Shown here one piece after another: positions 1-11,989 of a DNA stretch of 64,000 nt. Position numbers and translations under genes: made by a program. Numbering within the stretch: position 1 is the stretch's first letter; each line of letters opens with the position of its first letter. The notes under the pieces were generated by a model, which worked only from the letters and a program-made list of their open reading frames with translations, had not been told where the DNA came from and searched no databases. The DNA comes from Ashinkailepas kermadecensis (lineage: Eukaryota; Arthropoda; Thecostraca; Neolepadidae), in assembly GCA_034440615.1 (NCBI GenBank), contig JAOTOM010004555.1, positions 248,001 through 312,000 on the forward strand, given 5' to 3'.

Positions 1-830
1 TCTCTACCGCAAGCACAACAGAAGTCCCGAAAATAGACAGCCCTGTTTAATTGCTTTCGTGGGGAAGAACCAATTGGAGGGGTGCAAATTATTTCAGATA
101 GTCATTGTGGTCTTGTATATAAAATCTGAATCCAGCGCTTAAGGTTATCTCCGAAATTAAACGCTTGCAATACTCTCATTAAGGAGTCTTGTTCTATCGA
201 ATCAAACGTGGCCGCAAGCTCCAGATTGAGCAGAATACCTGATAGACGTAGCTATTGGTTTTTCTCCTTCCACTATCCACCTGGCACTAATGAATAACAT
301 TTGCATTTTTATTTCTGTTCTTGCAAATTCTCCGACCTTTCTTTGCGCCCATAGTAGTCCAGTTCTTCATCAGCACCGCGTTGCATCTCTAATTAATCTT
401 ATTGTGCATTTTAGCAGCTCTTTCTCCTCTATGTATCTCTCGTGAGCCAACTGCTTCCCACCCTTAATTTTTCCCTGAAGTTCCCTTATTTTTCCCATCA
501 ACACCGTAATCAGCAATCCTTTATTTTCAATATTGTGGACAGCTCCACTGTTTTGTGTTGCGAGATGCATTTCGTTTCTGACTCCCGATCGAAATGCTTC
601 GCATTCTAATAGATAATGGTTACATTTCTCAATTATGGGTCCCCGTTGATCACTAGAGTACATTAATCCTAGAACCGGCATTTGATGGTCCGACCTAATG
701 CAAATCGAATTTCTTTGCTTGCAACTCCGTGATTTGACACTATTGCTTCACCAACGAAACAATTGTCTATTCGCGACTGTTGGGACTGCGTGGGTCCAGA
801 GGTCGTAAATCCCGGTGACCTAGACACGAC
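1..830 (-). mobile_element. L1/Tx1-type LINE fragment, endonuclease end plus RT start, degenerate
   Basis: Read on the minus strand, this is a decayed non-LTR retrotransposon. From high to low coordinates: an endonuclease C-terminus with SRIDNCFVGEAIVSNHG (about 790-690); after a frame change near 675, a linker with GPIIEKCNHYLLECEAFRS (about 650-580); then SARWIVEGEKP (about 275-245), matching the conserved ARW-EGEK block before the RT of L1/Tx1-type elements. A deletion follows that block. The RT resumes with LAATFDSIEQDSLMRVLQAF (about 220-160), the F-D-S/W motif A region, and meets a stop near 103. At least two frame changes and an internal deletion make it non-functional. The clade call rests on motif memory; the LINE identity is firmer. 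The element continues beyond the left window edge. Confidence 0.7.
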
Positions 831-906
831 GTCGGTGACAGAAGCTGCTCTTGGGGAAGACCGCTTCGAGACAAAACGAGCAAAACCTCTTCTGATATTA
901 TCGCAA

Positions 907-1045
907 CAGCCTGGCATCCATATAGCATGGCTTTTGTCCAAGCAATAATTGTTGGTGTGCCACTATTTTTCGGGCAGCCTGGCATCCATATAGCATGGCT
1001 TTTGTCCAAGAAGCAATAATTGTTGGTGTGCCACTATTTTTCGGG
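907..1045. repeat. 68-bp direct duplication
   Basis: Two adjacent near-identical copies, 907-974 and 975-1045, both starting CAGCCTGGCATCC and ending CTATTTTTCGGG. The second copy has a 3-bp AAG insertion. It lies between the two LINE remnants. Confidence 0.9.
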
Positions 1046-1221
1046 TTCTTATTTGCATTGTCCCAAGATATGTTTGAATATGCTAGTAACTCCTCTTATG
1101 ATCAGCCTCAACGACTGGTGGTGTTGGTCTAAGCTGCAGCGTGTCTCCCGCCAAGTTCATATCTTGGCAGCTACCGCCGGTTTAGAGACTCCCCGGAGAC
1201 ACATGCTTTGGCAATGACTGT

Positions 1222-2740
1222 CTCCAAAGCCAGGCTACAGAAGCTGTAGAAAAGCAGTTGCAGAATATAAAACCTAATAAAGCTTCTGGACCAGATGATA
1301 TATATACTAGGGTCTTAGTAGTGTGCTAAAGCTTTAGCAGTTCCACTAGGTATAATTTTCAGGCGGTCTATGAAATATTCTGAAGTGCCTGAAGATTGGA
1401 GAAATGCAAATGTAGTACCAATTTTCAAAAAGGGAAGTATGAAGTGTGTACGGAACTACAGGCCAGTCAGTTTGACCTCAATAGTTTGCAAGGTAATAGA
1501 AAATCTGGTTAAACAGAATGTTCAGATTCATCTTGATAGGCACTATCTTTTAAGGGATACTCAACATGGATTTCGATCTCGAAGGTCTTGTTTAACTAAC
1601 CTTTTGGAGTTCATGGAGTATGTTACTAAAGAAGTAGACAATCAAAGCAGGATGGATGTTGTGTACTTGGACTTTAGCAAAGCTTTTGATAAAGTTACAC
1701 ATGGGAGGCTAATTCATCAACTACAGCAACATGGGATTGTTGGAAAAGTTCTAGGTTGGATTGAAGCATGGTTGAGGGGAAGGAAACAAAGGGTAATGTT
1801 AAATGGATGTAAATCTGATTGGAAGGATGTTCTGAGTGGAGTGCCACAGGGCTCTGTTCTAGGGCCACTTCTCTTTATAATCTTTGTGAATAACATTGAG
1901 GTAGGGCTGAGGAATAGAGTGTTCAAATTTCCTGATGACATCAAGCTGGTAGGAGTGGCAAACAGTTGTGATCAATCTAGAAATATTCAACTACACTTGG
2001 AGGACCTAAAAAAGTGGGCTGATCAATGGCAAATGTCTTTCAACTATGACAAGTGTAAGGTTATGCATCTGGGGTCTGCAGGTGAGACTTTAAGATATAC
2101 AATGGGAGGGAGGGAACTGGATGTTATTGAAGAGGAAAGGGACTTAGGTGTGTTGGTTTCAAGAGACCTTAAAGAATAAAAACAATGTAGCTCAGCTAGG
2201 AACAGGGCACTCAGAATGCTGGGACTCGTTAATAGAAGTGTGATATATAAGAGCAAGGAAGTCATGAAAAAACTGAACTTAGCATATGTGCGACCCCACT
2301 TGGAGTATTATGTACAAGCATGGAGGCCCTACCTAGAAAAAGATATAGACATGTTAGAAAGAGTGCAGCGCAAAGCAACTAGACTAATCAGCGGAATAGG
2401 TAACTTAGAATATGGAGAAAGGCTTGTGGCATTGGATATGTACTCACTCAAGTATAGGAGATTAAGGGGGGACATGATTGAAATGTACAAAATTGTTAAA
2501 GGACTAGATCAGGTCAATTTGAATGGTGCTCTTCAGTTTAGAGTATCACATAGGGGTCATCAATTCTGGTTAGACAAGTTGAGGTGTAGGACAGTTAAGC
2601 GACAACAGGTCTTCAGTCAAAAGGTTGTTGATCAGTGGAATTGGCTGCCTGCTGATGTTGTGGGGAGTTCCTCATTGAATGTATTTAAAAGTAGGGTGGA
2701 CAATTTTTTTAGACAGGAAAATCTTGTTTTTGAGTTCTAA
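1222..2740 (+). pseudogene. CR1-type LINE reverse transcriptase, inactivated
   Basis: This is the reverse transcriptase of a CR1-like non-LTR retrotransposon, which would copy element RNA into DNA at a nicked target. Reading starts near 1222 with the pre-RT block NIKPNKASGPD, shifts frame between about 1318 and 1327, and continues in the frame of 1370-2176. Seen there: PVSLTSIVCKVIE (residues 32-44 counted from 1370), YLDFSKAFDKVTH (99-111, motif A with the first Asp), GVPQGSVLGPLLF (157-169) and FPDD (187-190). The catalytic box is normally F/YADD; here Ala is Pro (CCT at 1931). An in-frame TAA at 2177-2179 interrupts RDLGVLVSRDLKE. The same frame resumes to 2740 with the C-terminal thumb-like region (AYVRPHLEY, LERVQRKATRLI) and ends FEF-stop. 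The 5' part (ORF1, endonuclease) is missing, as is usual for 5'-truncated LINEs. A frameshift, a stop and an active-site change show it is dead. Confidence 0.9.
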
Positions 2741-3347
2741 TTTGTGATGGATGGGGTGAGATTTATGTTAAGTAAGTGTGCACGGCACAGACCCCTTTAA
2801 GCAGGCATGGATGCAGTTGGAAAATTATTGATAAGGCATTCAATCCACATGTGTTAAGAGAGATCAGGGGAATAGGGCTGGATAGCTAGGGTAGATAGGC
2901 ATTGATAGGTGTATGGGATATTGGAGGACTGGTTTCTTCAGGATGTGGGATGGTTGGGGTTGGTCTTTTTACCAGGCTTATGGTATCTTCCATTTACAGA
3001 CTTAACTGGATGGGCCTTTGGGTCTCTTATTAAGTCTAAATGCTATAAAACTTTATATAGGGTGTACCTAGCAATGGATTCAGCACCTTCCTTCGGGATG
3101 TGATACTGCTGAGATTGTCTGTGGTAGCACAATGAGTATGATGGGAGGAGTTTGCAATTGTTGAGTGTGTTATGCAATAGCAAGTGAATGGTGCTAGATA
3201 GGCTGCGATATATAGTTCCTAGGAACTTGAGATAAGGGATTGATTGGAGTGAGAGTATATACATTTCTAGTACCGTTTCTAGATAGGCTTAACCCAGATG
3301 GCCCCTGTGGCTCTTATTCAGCCTTAACATTTTATGACTTTATGACT
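2741..3347 (+). mobile_element. CR1-type 3' UTR with duplicated tail
   Basis: Non-coding 3' region of the CR1-like element. The end at 3328-3347 is CATTTTATGACTTTATGAC, tandem copies of an octamer like the short 3' repeats that end CR1 elements in place of poly-A. A diverged copy of the last roughly 60 bp occurs upstream at about 2999-3057 (CTTAACTGGATGGGCC versus CTTAACCCAGATGGCCCC, both followed by a CTCTTATT segment), so the tail is present twice about 290 bp apart. Confidence 0.7.
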
Positions 3348-5650
3348 AAAGCGCTAGATTAGCGTAGCAAAGTCCGACGTGGTCGTCCTGGCTGCCAATT
3401 TTCTGGTGAGAAATGGCATTTAAAAAGGCATGAGCAACGATAGCATCCTGGCTTTTAATTTTGTTTAATCCTTTGGAGAAGGTGGCCTATGGTCGTCCTG
3501 TGGCCGTCCTGGAGAGTCAGGGATTTCTACAAGTACTAATAATTCAGCGTGCTGTTTCGGGACAGCTTCAATGCAACTGTTGGCATCAGGGGTGCCATTT
3601 TATGAAAATTACAGTCCACAAGCACTGGCTATGCAAATATTGTCGGCCATTTCTTATATAATAACTATTTAACATACCCGTGTTTTGGACATGTACCATC
3701 TTCTGAAGAAAATGATAAAGCAGGGATGTCTGCACATAAGCATAGGCATGTACCTACCTAGGTAAACTAGGTAGGTAAGAGAGGTAGGTAGGTGGTATGT
3801 ACCGTAATCCCAAACTATTGAGATGTAGGGTGCTTTTTGGAGCCATTATGCTTTTTCATCGTTGAAAAATATGTAGGTGGCACTGATACTGGCCTATACC
3901 ATCCATACTGAACAGTGTGCCAAATTTTATCCGTTACTCCTCTGAATTTAAATATGACAAAATATCCCTGCATCATTTCTGATAGCAAATGGAAATTGGG
4001 TTGCTTCAGATGTTATCTTTCATTGGAATAGGCCCAAATGTCGATGTTGTTTGCTATATTCCTCACGATTTTCAGGTTAGCTTCATTTCAAATTGTACTT
4101 ACATCGCTGCCTCAATGTCTAACATGACTATGTTCGGCACTCTGCATTGACCATGCTTGCCTGCACAACATTATACAGTAATACAGGATGATAAACATAA
4201 TGCCATACCTAGTTCATCACTTGGTGTTTGAAAAGCCCATGCATATAGATGTATGCATGCATAGGTAATTATTGCCAGGAGGGAGCAGAAGGTGGTCGTG
4301 TATCCAACCATAAAAAGTGCATAAATATGGGAACTTCTGGGTTTTTGGAAATATCAGCTCAAATTATGGCTGAAGTCTTGATTCATGGGGTATGTGGCAT
4401 GTTTCCACCATGATCTCTTGCGTGGCAACATTGACAAAATGGTTTGACGCCAAATGAAAAGTATGCATTTTCCAGAGGAATTATTGGTCCCATCCTCTGA
4501 ATCATGTTCAGAAACGAGTTTCTACAACTACGAAAAACACAAAAGTTGTTGTGTGGCTGAAACATAAATTTTACCAACAGATGGATATATGTTGCTGAAA
4601 CTTGCCAATGATTGCAAGCTGGTTGTGTGTATAAACTAGCTATTCAGCATAGGAGCTGAATATGTCATGGTAGTGCATTGTGCCCATTATACCTTGGCTA
4701 AGTAAAATATTGTTAAATTACTTACTAGAAGGAGTATCACATTGTATTCGCTAAGGGGAGCAACTGGCCTCCAAAATCATTAAGTTATTCCCCAATTATT
4801 GATGTGGCCCCTCCAATAGACCGAAGCTTAACCAATGAGCCTATAGAGGCGCCCTTGCAGAACGCGCGAGTGCACCCCCTCCGCTCAACGAGTCTTTGTC
4901 AGCCGATGGCGTCCAGTTCAGATGGAAATGCCATCGAAACATCCATTGCCCCCCCCCCATCAATTTCGCAAAGTAACACACATCATTACTAGTTGACAAT
5001 CATCATTTCACCTTCAAGGCATGGAAAGCCTATTTGTAAGGTCACTAAGTCAGTTCGTGAGTGCATTTACACTCAGGAAGAAATGCAGGGTTACAGCACT
5101 GGGCCAGAAATGCAGGACCTGTTCACTATGGAAGTGGATGCATAATTTGTGTGCACAAATTGTATTTGATTTGCGTGACACGAGCATGCAACTGTCCAAG
5201 TTGATTACATATTTGAGAAGGCCATTAAGATAATAAATTACAGACCAAATTATGAATTTGGGAAGCTATTCTGAAGACCACAATATGTGCTGGTTCTAGT
5301 GATGGTGTATGGAAATTAGATTGTGTTTATTCATGGATCACCTATCAGAATATTGAGGTACATTATATTTACGAAAGAAATGATGTTTTTTTGTAATCGA
5401 TGTGCCTTTTGCGGCCAAAGAGTTAAAGTTGTGGCCTTTTTCGAATATTCCGCGTTTGAGACAAAACGAAAGTCTGGAGTGGTGGTTCTGACACTACAGC
5501 AACGTGTACGACCTCTGAGAATCTCCTCTTCTCAATGTAAACCCAGTATCTGGAAATTATCCTGGAAAGGCATGCCGCCAAGTATCGAAGAGCTCAAACC
5601 GGTCCATGATTTCGCTCACAAAACGTGCCGACGATGTGTTTGTGAATTGT
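3348..5650. other. Intergenic stretch, no gene seen
   Basis: AT-rich to balanced sequence without a convincing coding segment; open frames are short and lack recognisable motifs. At 3752-3797 there is a run of GGTA/TACC words forming a small inverted repeat (TACCTACCTAGGTA, then TAGGTAGGTA). A run of nine C lies near 4950. Confidence 0.6.
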
Positions 5651-5670
5651 GGCCAAGTGTCGAGACGCGT

Positions 5671-5985
5671 TGTGTGGGTGTGGGTGTCCTCCGTGTCCGT
5701 GACTCCGTGACCCGTTGTGTGGGTGTGGGTGTTCTCCGTGCCAGGGACTCCGTGACCCGTTGTGTGGGTGTGGATGTCCTCCGTGTCCGTGACTCCGTGA
5801 CCTGTTGTGTGGGTGTGGGTGTGGGTGTCCTCCGTGTCCATGACTCCGTGACCCATTGTGTGGGTGTGGGTGTGGGTGTCCTCCGTGTCCGTGACTCCGT
5901 GACCCATTGTGTGGGTGTGGGTGTCCTCCGTACCAGTGACTCCGTGACCCGTTGTGTGGGTGTGTATGTCCTCCGTGTCGGGTAG
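5671..5985. repeat. Minisatellite, 45-bp unit
   Basis: About seven copies of a 45-bp unit starting TGTGTGGGTGTGGGTGTCCT and containing CCGTGACTCCGTGACCCGT. Units begin at 5671, 5716, 5761 and 5806; later units gain an extra GTGGGT hexamer (51 bp), so a hexamer expansion sits inside the larger repeat. Open frames through it in both strands are by-products. Confidence 0.95.
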
Positions 5986-6289
5986 ACTGCGCTCTGGCCG
6001 GGACTGCTGGCCCCGAGAAGACGTGTCAGTCGGCCAGCTCGTCTGCTGCTGCGTGGCGTCCACTTCTTTGGCGAAATTAGGAAGCCGACACCTGAATGCT
6101 CTCTGGTCTGGCAAGGGCAGGGACTCTCTCACATGTAGTGCTGCCATGGCAAACTGAACCTGCTGCATGCCGTGTTGCACGTTGACGACTTGATTTAGGG
6201 TTATCCGCTGCATGATCAAGTGAAGTGTTGTCCGCCAAATCGTCACCCGCATTTCAGTAAATGCGCATGCCTGATGGTGACGCACGCGG

Positions 6290-7050
6290 TCAGCGTGCAC
6301 CTTTTCGGCGCCGCTCGCCACTCGTGACGCTCCTGGACAGGGACCACTCGAGGCCGACCCGTGCCAGCTTGGCACGCTCGGAGGCGACTCGCCTCGACGG
6401 CGGGCACGGAGCGAGCAGGGCAGCGTCGCGCCCGCCACCGGCGTCGCGCCCGCCACCGCCAGCGTCGCGCCCGACGACACGACCTTGCGCCGTCGCCGCT
6501 GCCGCTGCTGCCGCCGCCGCCGCCGCCGCCGCTGCCGACGAGCCGTTCGCCGACGCGCCGCCATAAAGCGCGGCATCACTCAGCGTCGGATTGTTCGCCG
6601 AGGAAAATCGCACTAAGTGACGGCGATTTTTGCCGCTCAGCAGTTCGCGCGCGCGCGCGTCGGTTCGTTACGGCGCGGCGCCGGAGCGCGCTGAGCTGGC
6701 AGCCCGCGCCGTCGGCCGCCGTCCCGGCGCTCTGTTCAATCACGCCGGCCTCCGTCGACGCCGACGGCGGCCGCGCGCCTCGCGCCGCGCTGAAAGGCCG
6801 TCGGATTACACGACGCCGCCGCCGGCGCCGGCGGCATCCATTTCCAGTGGACTATGGAGCGACGGCTGAGACGGCTGAGATCGGGCCCGTGCATACATCG
6901 TATCGTATCGGCGATCGGCCGTCGTTTAGAGCGAGTCGCGTCGACTTAGCACGTCACACTGGCCGGCCGAGTTAGCACGCGGCTGACTAGCACACGGCTA
7001 GCACACGGCGGTGCGCTGCGCCGCGTGTACTGAGGCACACGTGCGGCGCT
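6290..7050. promoter_or_regulatory. CpG-rich island, possible promoter region
   Basis: Very GC- and CpG-rich DNA against an otherwise mixed background. It contains a CCG/CTG triplet run (about 6496-6540), a (CG)n run (6646-6660) and short repeats such as GCGTCGCGCCCGCCACC. Unmethylated CpG islands or 5' UTRs of housekeeping or developmental genes look like this, but no exon, initiator or start codon can be tied to it. The long arginine/alanine-rich frames on both strands are what GC-rich DNA gives by chance. Confidence 0.35.
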
Positions 7051-8494
7051 ACCAGTGATCAGCTCTCACCACACCAACGATGAGCTCAGAGCCTTTTATG
7101 GAAATTGTATACGTGTGCATGCTTGGCCGGTCGATATTCCCGTCGACACTGACAATAGCGCAGTGAAGGTTAGCTCAAAGCGATCCAATGATATGCATAC
7201 CAGACAAGCTGTGTCTAAGTGCCAGCTCCCATCGGTTGACACTTAGATACATGATCAAGCATTAATCGCCATCATTACCTGCATTGAAACGTCTTAGCCG
7301 AAGCGAAGGGTTCCACTATTTATCACTCTGTCGCCACATATATATTACTGTTCCAGGTTTGCATTGAGTAGCCAAGCATCATGTACCGACGACGAAGCGA
7401 AACAACGAGCTGTTCCAAGGTCATTTGATAATAAATTCATATTTTCAAAATAACGGTGCCAGCAAGACGCAAGCCAGAACGCGTCATGGATTTCGGTGAT
7501 TGTGACCAGGTTATCTATTATGCTTACAATATATTGGTGAATGCTTGAGTATATAGAATAATTTCCGGGCCGCCACATAAATCCGTAGGTGTGCCATCAG
7601 GACTGTTCCTGTGAGCCGGAGCTACATCTGCTGGCCGGTGTGACGTCTGGCTGGCTACATCGTCCGCATGTGTTCACGTCTGGGGTCGTCCCATCACGCT
7701 CCGCCCACACATTGGCGTGCTGGCTCAACCTGCTGCTCAAGGTATTATAACGTCTGGGAGCATCTTGGCACCTGTCCGCCAGGTGAGCGGCGTCGCCTTC
7801 GTGAGGCGAGGCATGCTGTGCCGCAGCACCGGACAGCTCGCCGGCACAGTCCGTGTCCACGGCGCGGTGAGCCACCGGTGCCTGCTTGGGTTTGAGAGAG
7901 CTGTTGGGCTTCGAGGCCATTCGACGTCTCTTGGTCGTGGCCATTGGCGGCGGGTGTAGAATACAATGTTCGGAGGCAGCGTGTCGTGTTCTTTTAGACA
8001 GTGCAATTTCAAAATTAAACAAATTGACGAATTAGTATGGTCGTTGTTTTATCCAAACATTACACAAATTGATTATCGTGATATGGCTCTTGTTATATCC
8101 AACGTTCATTTGTCGGCTATTTTGAAACATTTGGACAACGAATCGAAGCACAGGAGCTCATGATGAAGGTCCATTTCACCCAGCTAATGTGTGGCCGATA
8201 AAATAATTCAGAACCCAGAAACGATATATCACCCAGCTGATTTGTTTTATTGTTGACCACATGGGTTGCATTTCAGGCGACCTCTCAGCTGTGGAATTCA
8301 ACCGCACTAATTTGCCAAGCATGATATAAGTGTTTCACATAGCACAATGTCTTCAAAAAAGCATCCCCGGATGTAATATAGTTCAGTACCTGCACACAGA
8401 TCCCGGAGACAGTGATGCGCTACAAATATAGCATCGACATAGATGCGCCACAATATAGCTTAGGCGTAGGTGTTCTACAGAAATACCATGGCTG
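7051..8494. other. Intergenic stretch, no gene seen
   Basis: Mixed composition. A GC-richer patch at 7600-7960 gives overlapping open frames on both strands with no recognisable motif. Nothing else is supported. Confidence 0.5.
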
Positions 8495-8640
8495 AAGATC
8501 CCGTGATTAGGGAGGGGGGGGGGGTCTGACCTCCCTGGGTTGGTACCTTGATAATGTTTATTAGTCATTTTCAATGTTCAATCTAAAAAATTTCCCTGAA
8601 AATATGGACCTGAACCCCTGGTTTTGTGAGTGATATCAAA
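8495..8640. repeat. Dispersed repeat, copy A
   Basis: The stretch with a G run at 8511-8522, then ATGTTTATTAGTCATTTTCA, CATTTTCAATGTTCAAT and CTGAACCCCTGGTTTTGTGA, resembles 46690-46840 in order and wording (CATATTCAAT, then TTTGATCCCCTGGCTTCGTG). Both look like diverged members of one interspersed family. Termini were not found. Confidence 0.45.
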
Positions 8641-8649
8641 CCTTCACAG

Positions 8650-9040
8650 ATAACATAGGTACATATGCACTACAAAGATAACATAGATGCGCTACAGAGA
8701 TACCATAGGCATAGATGTGCTACAAAGATTCAATAGGCATAAATGTGTTACAAAGGTGGCGTAGGCATAGATGCAGTACAGAGATATAAAGACATAGATG
8801 CGCTACAAAGATACCATAGGCATACATGCGCTACAAAGTTGACATAGGCATAGATGCGTTACAAAGGTACCAAAGACAGGGATGTGATGCAAATATTCCG
8901 TTGGTATAGACGCACTACAAAGATACCATAGGCATAGACGCACTGTAAAGATACGAAAAGCATAGATGCGGTACAAAGACACCATGCACCAAGCATAGAT
9001 GCACTCTAAAGACGCCAAGGGCATAGTGGCGCCACAAAAA
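8650..9040. repeat. Degenerate minisatellite, about 33-bp unit
   Basis: About twelve diverged copies built around ATAGGCATAGATGCGCTACA followed by AAGATACC. Divergence between copies is high, so the array is old. A stray related unit lies near 8420-8480. Confidence 0.85.
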
Positions 9041-10685
9041 GGCTCCTGAGGAGGGTTAGCAAACTGTAGACCATCTTGGATAGTATCTTCCTGCGTTTTT
9101 TTTTCACGTTGTCGAATCTTTATCTACAGTCATTAGCTATTCGGACGCGGATATTTTCACTTTCTCCACATGTCCGTTTGGTGCTGGGAGCCGACGTTTG
9201 TCTTCTGAGTGTTTGTCAGCAGGATCGACTGGCACCGCTGCCCCTGCCCCTGAGTGCAATGCAGCATTGTTCCAGCTGCAATCTGGACCACTATGTGTGT
9301 ATACCTACTCAACATGACGATCATGGCCTATGAATTAGAGTGCACGCATACTTGCTGTCAGCAGTTGGTAGTCTTAGTTCCTATAATAATTACTGGAGCG
9401 TATTTTTACGACAAAAAACATTCAAGCGCTTCGATTGGTGTAGCTGTAGTGTCAGTTTACTTACGCTAAGCCGTTCGTAACGGCTGTTACAATAAATGAT
9501 GTCTGAAATGCGATTAATTTTCCCAAAATTTGTATCCGACTAAGGTCATGAATAGACATGCAGAAAGGGATTGCAAGGCAATGCACGAAAAGATCATGGG
9601 TAACAATATGGAGCTGATTAGGACTTCCAGCACCACGAGCGAAATTCAGGAACAATACGGCTCACGCAATGTGTAAGTTCGTAGCTTCCGCTGAGAAAGT
9701 TTCGTTAGTTTGTGAGCTTCTGCAGAGGCCATCAATTTGGACGCGAGTGTACCCGAGTAGCCGAGATTGGCGTCAAGCTCAATTGGCATTTCGTTTGATT
9801 GGGATGGATGAAGAAAAGCCATGTGCGTAGCAGACCATAAGCCAGGGCTTTAATTGTATTACAAATATCGACCGGTGAGTTATGTGTGGGGATACAACTT
9901 TCACGTTGCAGTGTAATTTATAGAAAATTTGTAGAACCTAATCTTAGCATTACGATATCAAGCGTTGCTAACGTGAAACGCAATCAGTCATGCCAATGAA
10001 TCAACGCAACGCAAAAAGTCTCAAGACATATTCGACTCTATAATGTCTGGTTGGGGCTCCAGCTTTTGACATGGGAAAGTGCAAATTTCGATCACTAAGA
10101 GCAAGTGCGACCGTACCTAGTGTTCTTTGATGATATTCCAAAAGGGTGAGCACACCATGATTGCATTGATGGGTACACACAAACTTCCATAGACCGAATC
10201 TGGTGAAGCCTCTGATAGCTTCATTTATGGTGCAAAAGGTCTGCAATTTACAGATGTCACAAAACATTTTTAAGCAGGTTGGCAGGTATTCAATGTGATA
10301 TGGTTATTTCGGTAACATTTGTGAGGTACCCTCTTTGCCTGATGTCTAAATCGCCCAAATTTGAAAACTAAAATTGAAGATAAAATTCCCATATCAATGG
10401 ACAAGATCAGGAAAAGACAAGTTAAGTCTACACTAGATTTATAAATATGCATTGTGTGTGCAGACAAAAAGAGAAGGCACAAATAAATTTGACAAAGAAC
10501 GAAGTAAAGCGTACGTTGTCCACACCGAAATAAATACTTATTTAGTACTACCGATTTGGTAGAGTGGCAAGCCGCAACGCTACATAAGTTACATATCGGA
10601 CTAACTATTTACACGATTTGAAATATCTCTAAGCATATTTCCACGTTGTCGAGCTGACGATGCCCCCTAAGCATCTCGCAGGTAG
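9041..10685. other. Intergenic stretch, no gene seen
   Basis: AT-rich sequence with short open frames only. No transposon terminus, repeat array or RNA gene was recognised. Confidence 0.55.
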
Positions 10686-10722
10686 GCTGGTGCCGACATT
10701 GTCCCACTCCGTCGGCACCAGC
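10686..10722. other. Perfect 12-bp stem hairpin
   Basis: GCTGGTGCCGAC (10686-10697) and its exact reverse complement GTCGGCACCAGC (10711-10722) enclose a 13-base spacer. Such a stem could be part of a structured RNA or a transposon end. No flanking context decides between these. Confidence 0.6.
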
Positions 10723-11025
10723 TTTCAAACGCGGCGAACGTGGGCCGTCTGCTTACTGCTGTGCTAGTTGGCACCGAAGCCCGGAGCCGGCTCGAGATGC
10801 GGCGGCGGCGGTATCTGGGCGCAGTAATCGGAAGGCAGTGGACGGGCTGCGCGTCGGTTCATTAGGTGGCTGGGCGAGGCCAGACGCAGCTTGTACCGCA
10901 CTGCGACAGAACGTGTGCCAGGCGGCGAGACCGGGTGTGGGGTGACCATGGAAGGCGACCCCTGGCTATGGAAGGTGACCCCTGGCTAGGCCCCGGTGCT
11001 TCCGGGCCGCAGTGTCCGCGATTCA

Positions 11026-11361
11026 TTGGACGCTATGAGGGGTGGTGGATATCTCCGGACTGGAGGTGCACCTCTGCCTCATTGGACACTATGAGGGGTG
11101 GTGGGTATCTCCGGACTGGAGGTGCAACTCTGACTCATTGGACGCTATGAGGGGTGGTGGATATCTCCGGACTGGAGGTGCAACTCCGACTCATTGGACG
11201 CTATGAGGGGTGGTGGATATCTCCGGACTGGAGGTGCACCTCTGCCTCATTGGACACTATGAGGGGTGGTGGATATCTCCGGACTGGAGGTGCAACTCTG
11301 ACTCATTGGACGCTATGAGGGGTGGTGGATATCTCCGGACTGGAGGTGCAACTCTGACTCG
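11026..11361. repeat. Minisatellite, 56-bp unit
   Basis: Six copies of a 56-bp unit starting TTGGACGCTATGAGGGGTGG and ending GCAACTCTGACTCA (units at 11026, 11082, 11138, 11194, 11250, 11306). Copies differ at a few positions (TTGGACACT versus TTGGACGCT). Just upstream, 10948-10989 has a shorter doublet with GACCCCTGGCTA. Confidence 0.95.
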
Positions 11362-11985
11362 GTGGTCGAATGCAGGTGATACAGTCAGTGGTGTAGCTAT
11401 ATAAGATAAGGTCAGTGGTGCGTAGTGATAGGTAGGGGCTTGTGTCACCACGCCAGGGGTAGGGGGACAACAGTTCCATCAATGTGGGATGTGACAGCGA
11501 GTGTTTCATAGGGGCGTTCACCTGTCATGAGGTTAGGGGTGATGCCCCTGCGAACGAATTATGGTTAGGCGTGGTTGGTGCGAAGCTGATGCCACGGTCT
11601 TGGCCACGCACCACACGGTAACGACAGCGAGCAATTATAGTGCATGGTGAGGTGGCCCTAGCAACCCTGAACCACAGCGAGGACCACTCAGATGACTCGG
11701 CCACGATAACGTCCGCCAGATAACCTGGACAACGGTGAGAATACACAGCTGCCTCTTGGTCATGGCGAGGTTAGCGATGTTGCCCTAGACCACATCGAGG
11801 TGTGCCAGACTCTCCAGATCATTGTAAGGGGAACCATATGACCATTGATCATGGTGAGGTGAACTAGGTGTTATCTACCACGAGGGATGAGGCAGAGGAC
11901 TCCCAGACATGGCGGATAAACCAGGTAATTTTGTATCACGGTGGGTGTGAGTCCAAAGAGGAGGAGCCCCAACCACGTGAGGTGG
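11362..11985. other. Intergenic stretch between two arrays
   Basis: No gene is seen. Scattered GACCAC and GGTGAGGT words suggest very decayed edge units of the neighbouring arrays, but no period can be fixed. Confidence 0.4.
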
Positions 11986-11989
11986 GTCA

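Noticed and set aside
6261..6975. Arg/Ala-rich overlapping frames
   Set aside because: Expected in CpG-rich DNA; both strands are open and no motif is seen.
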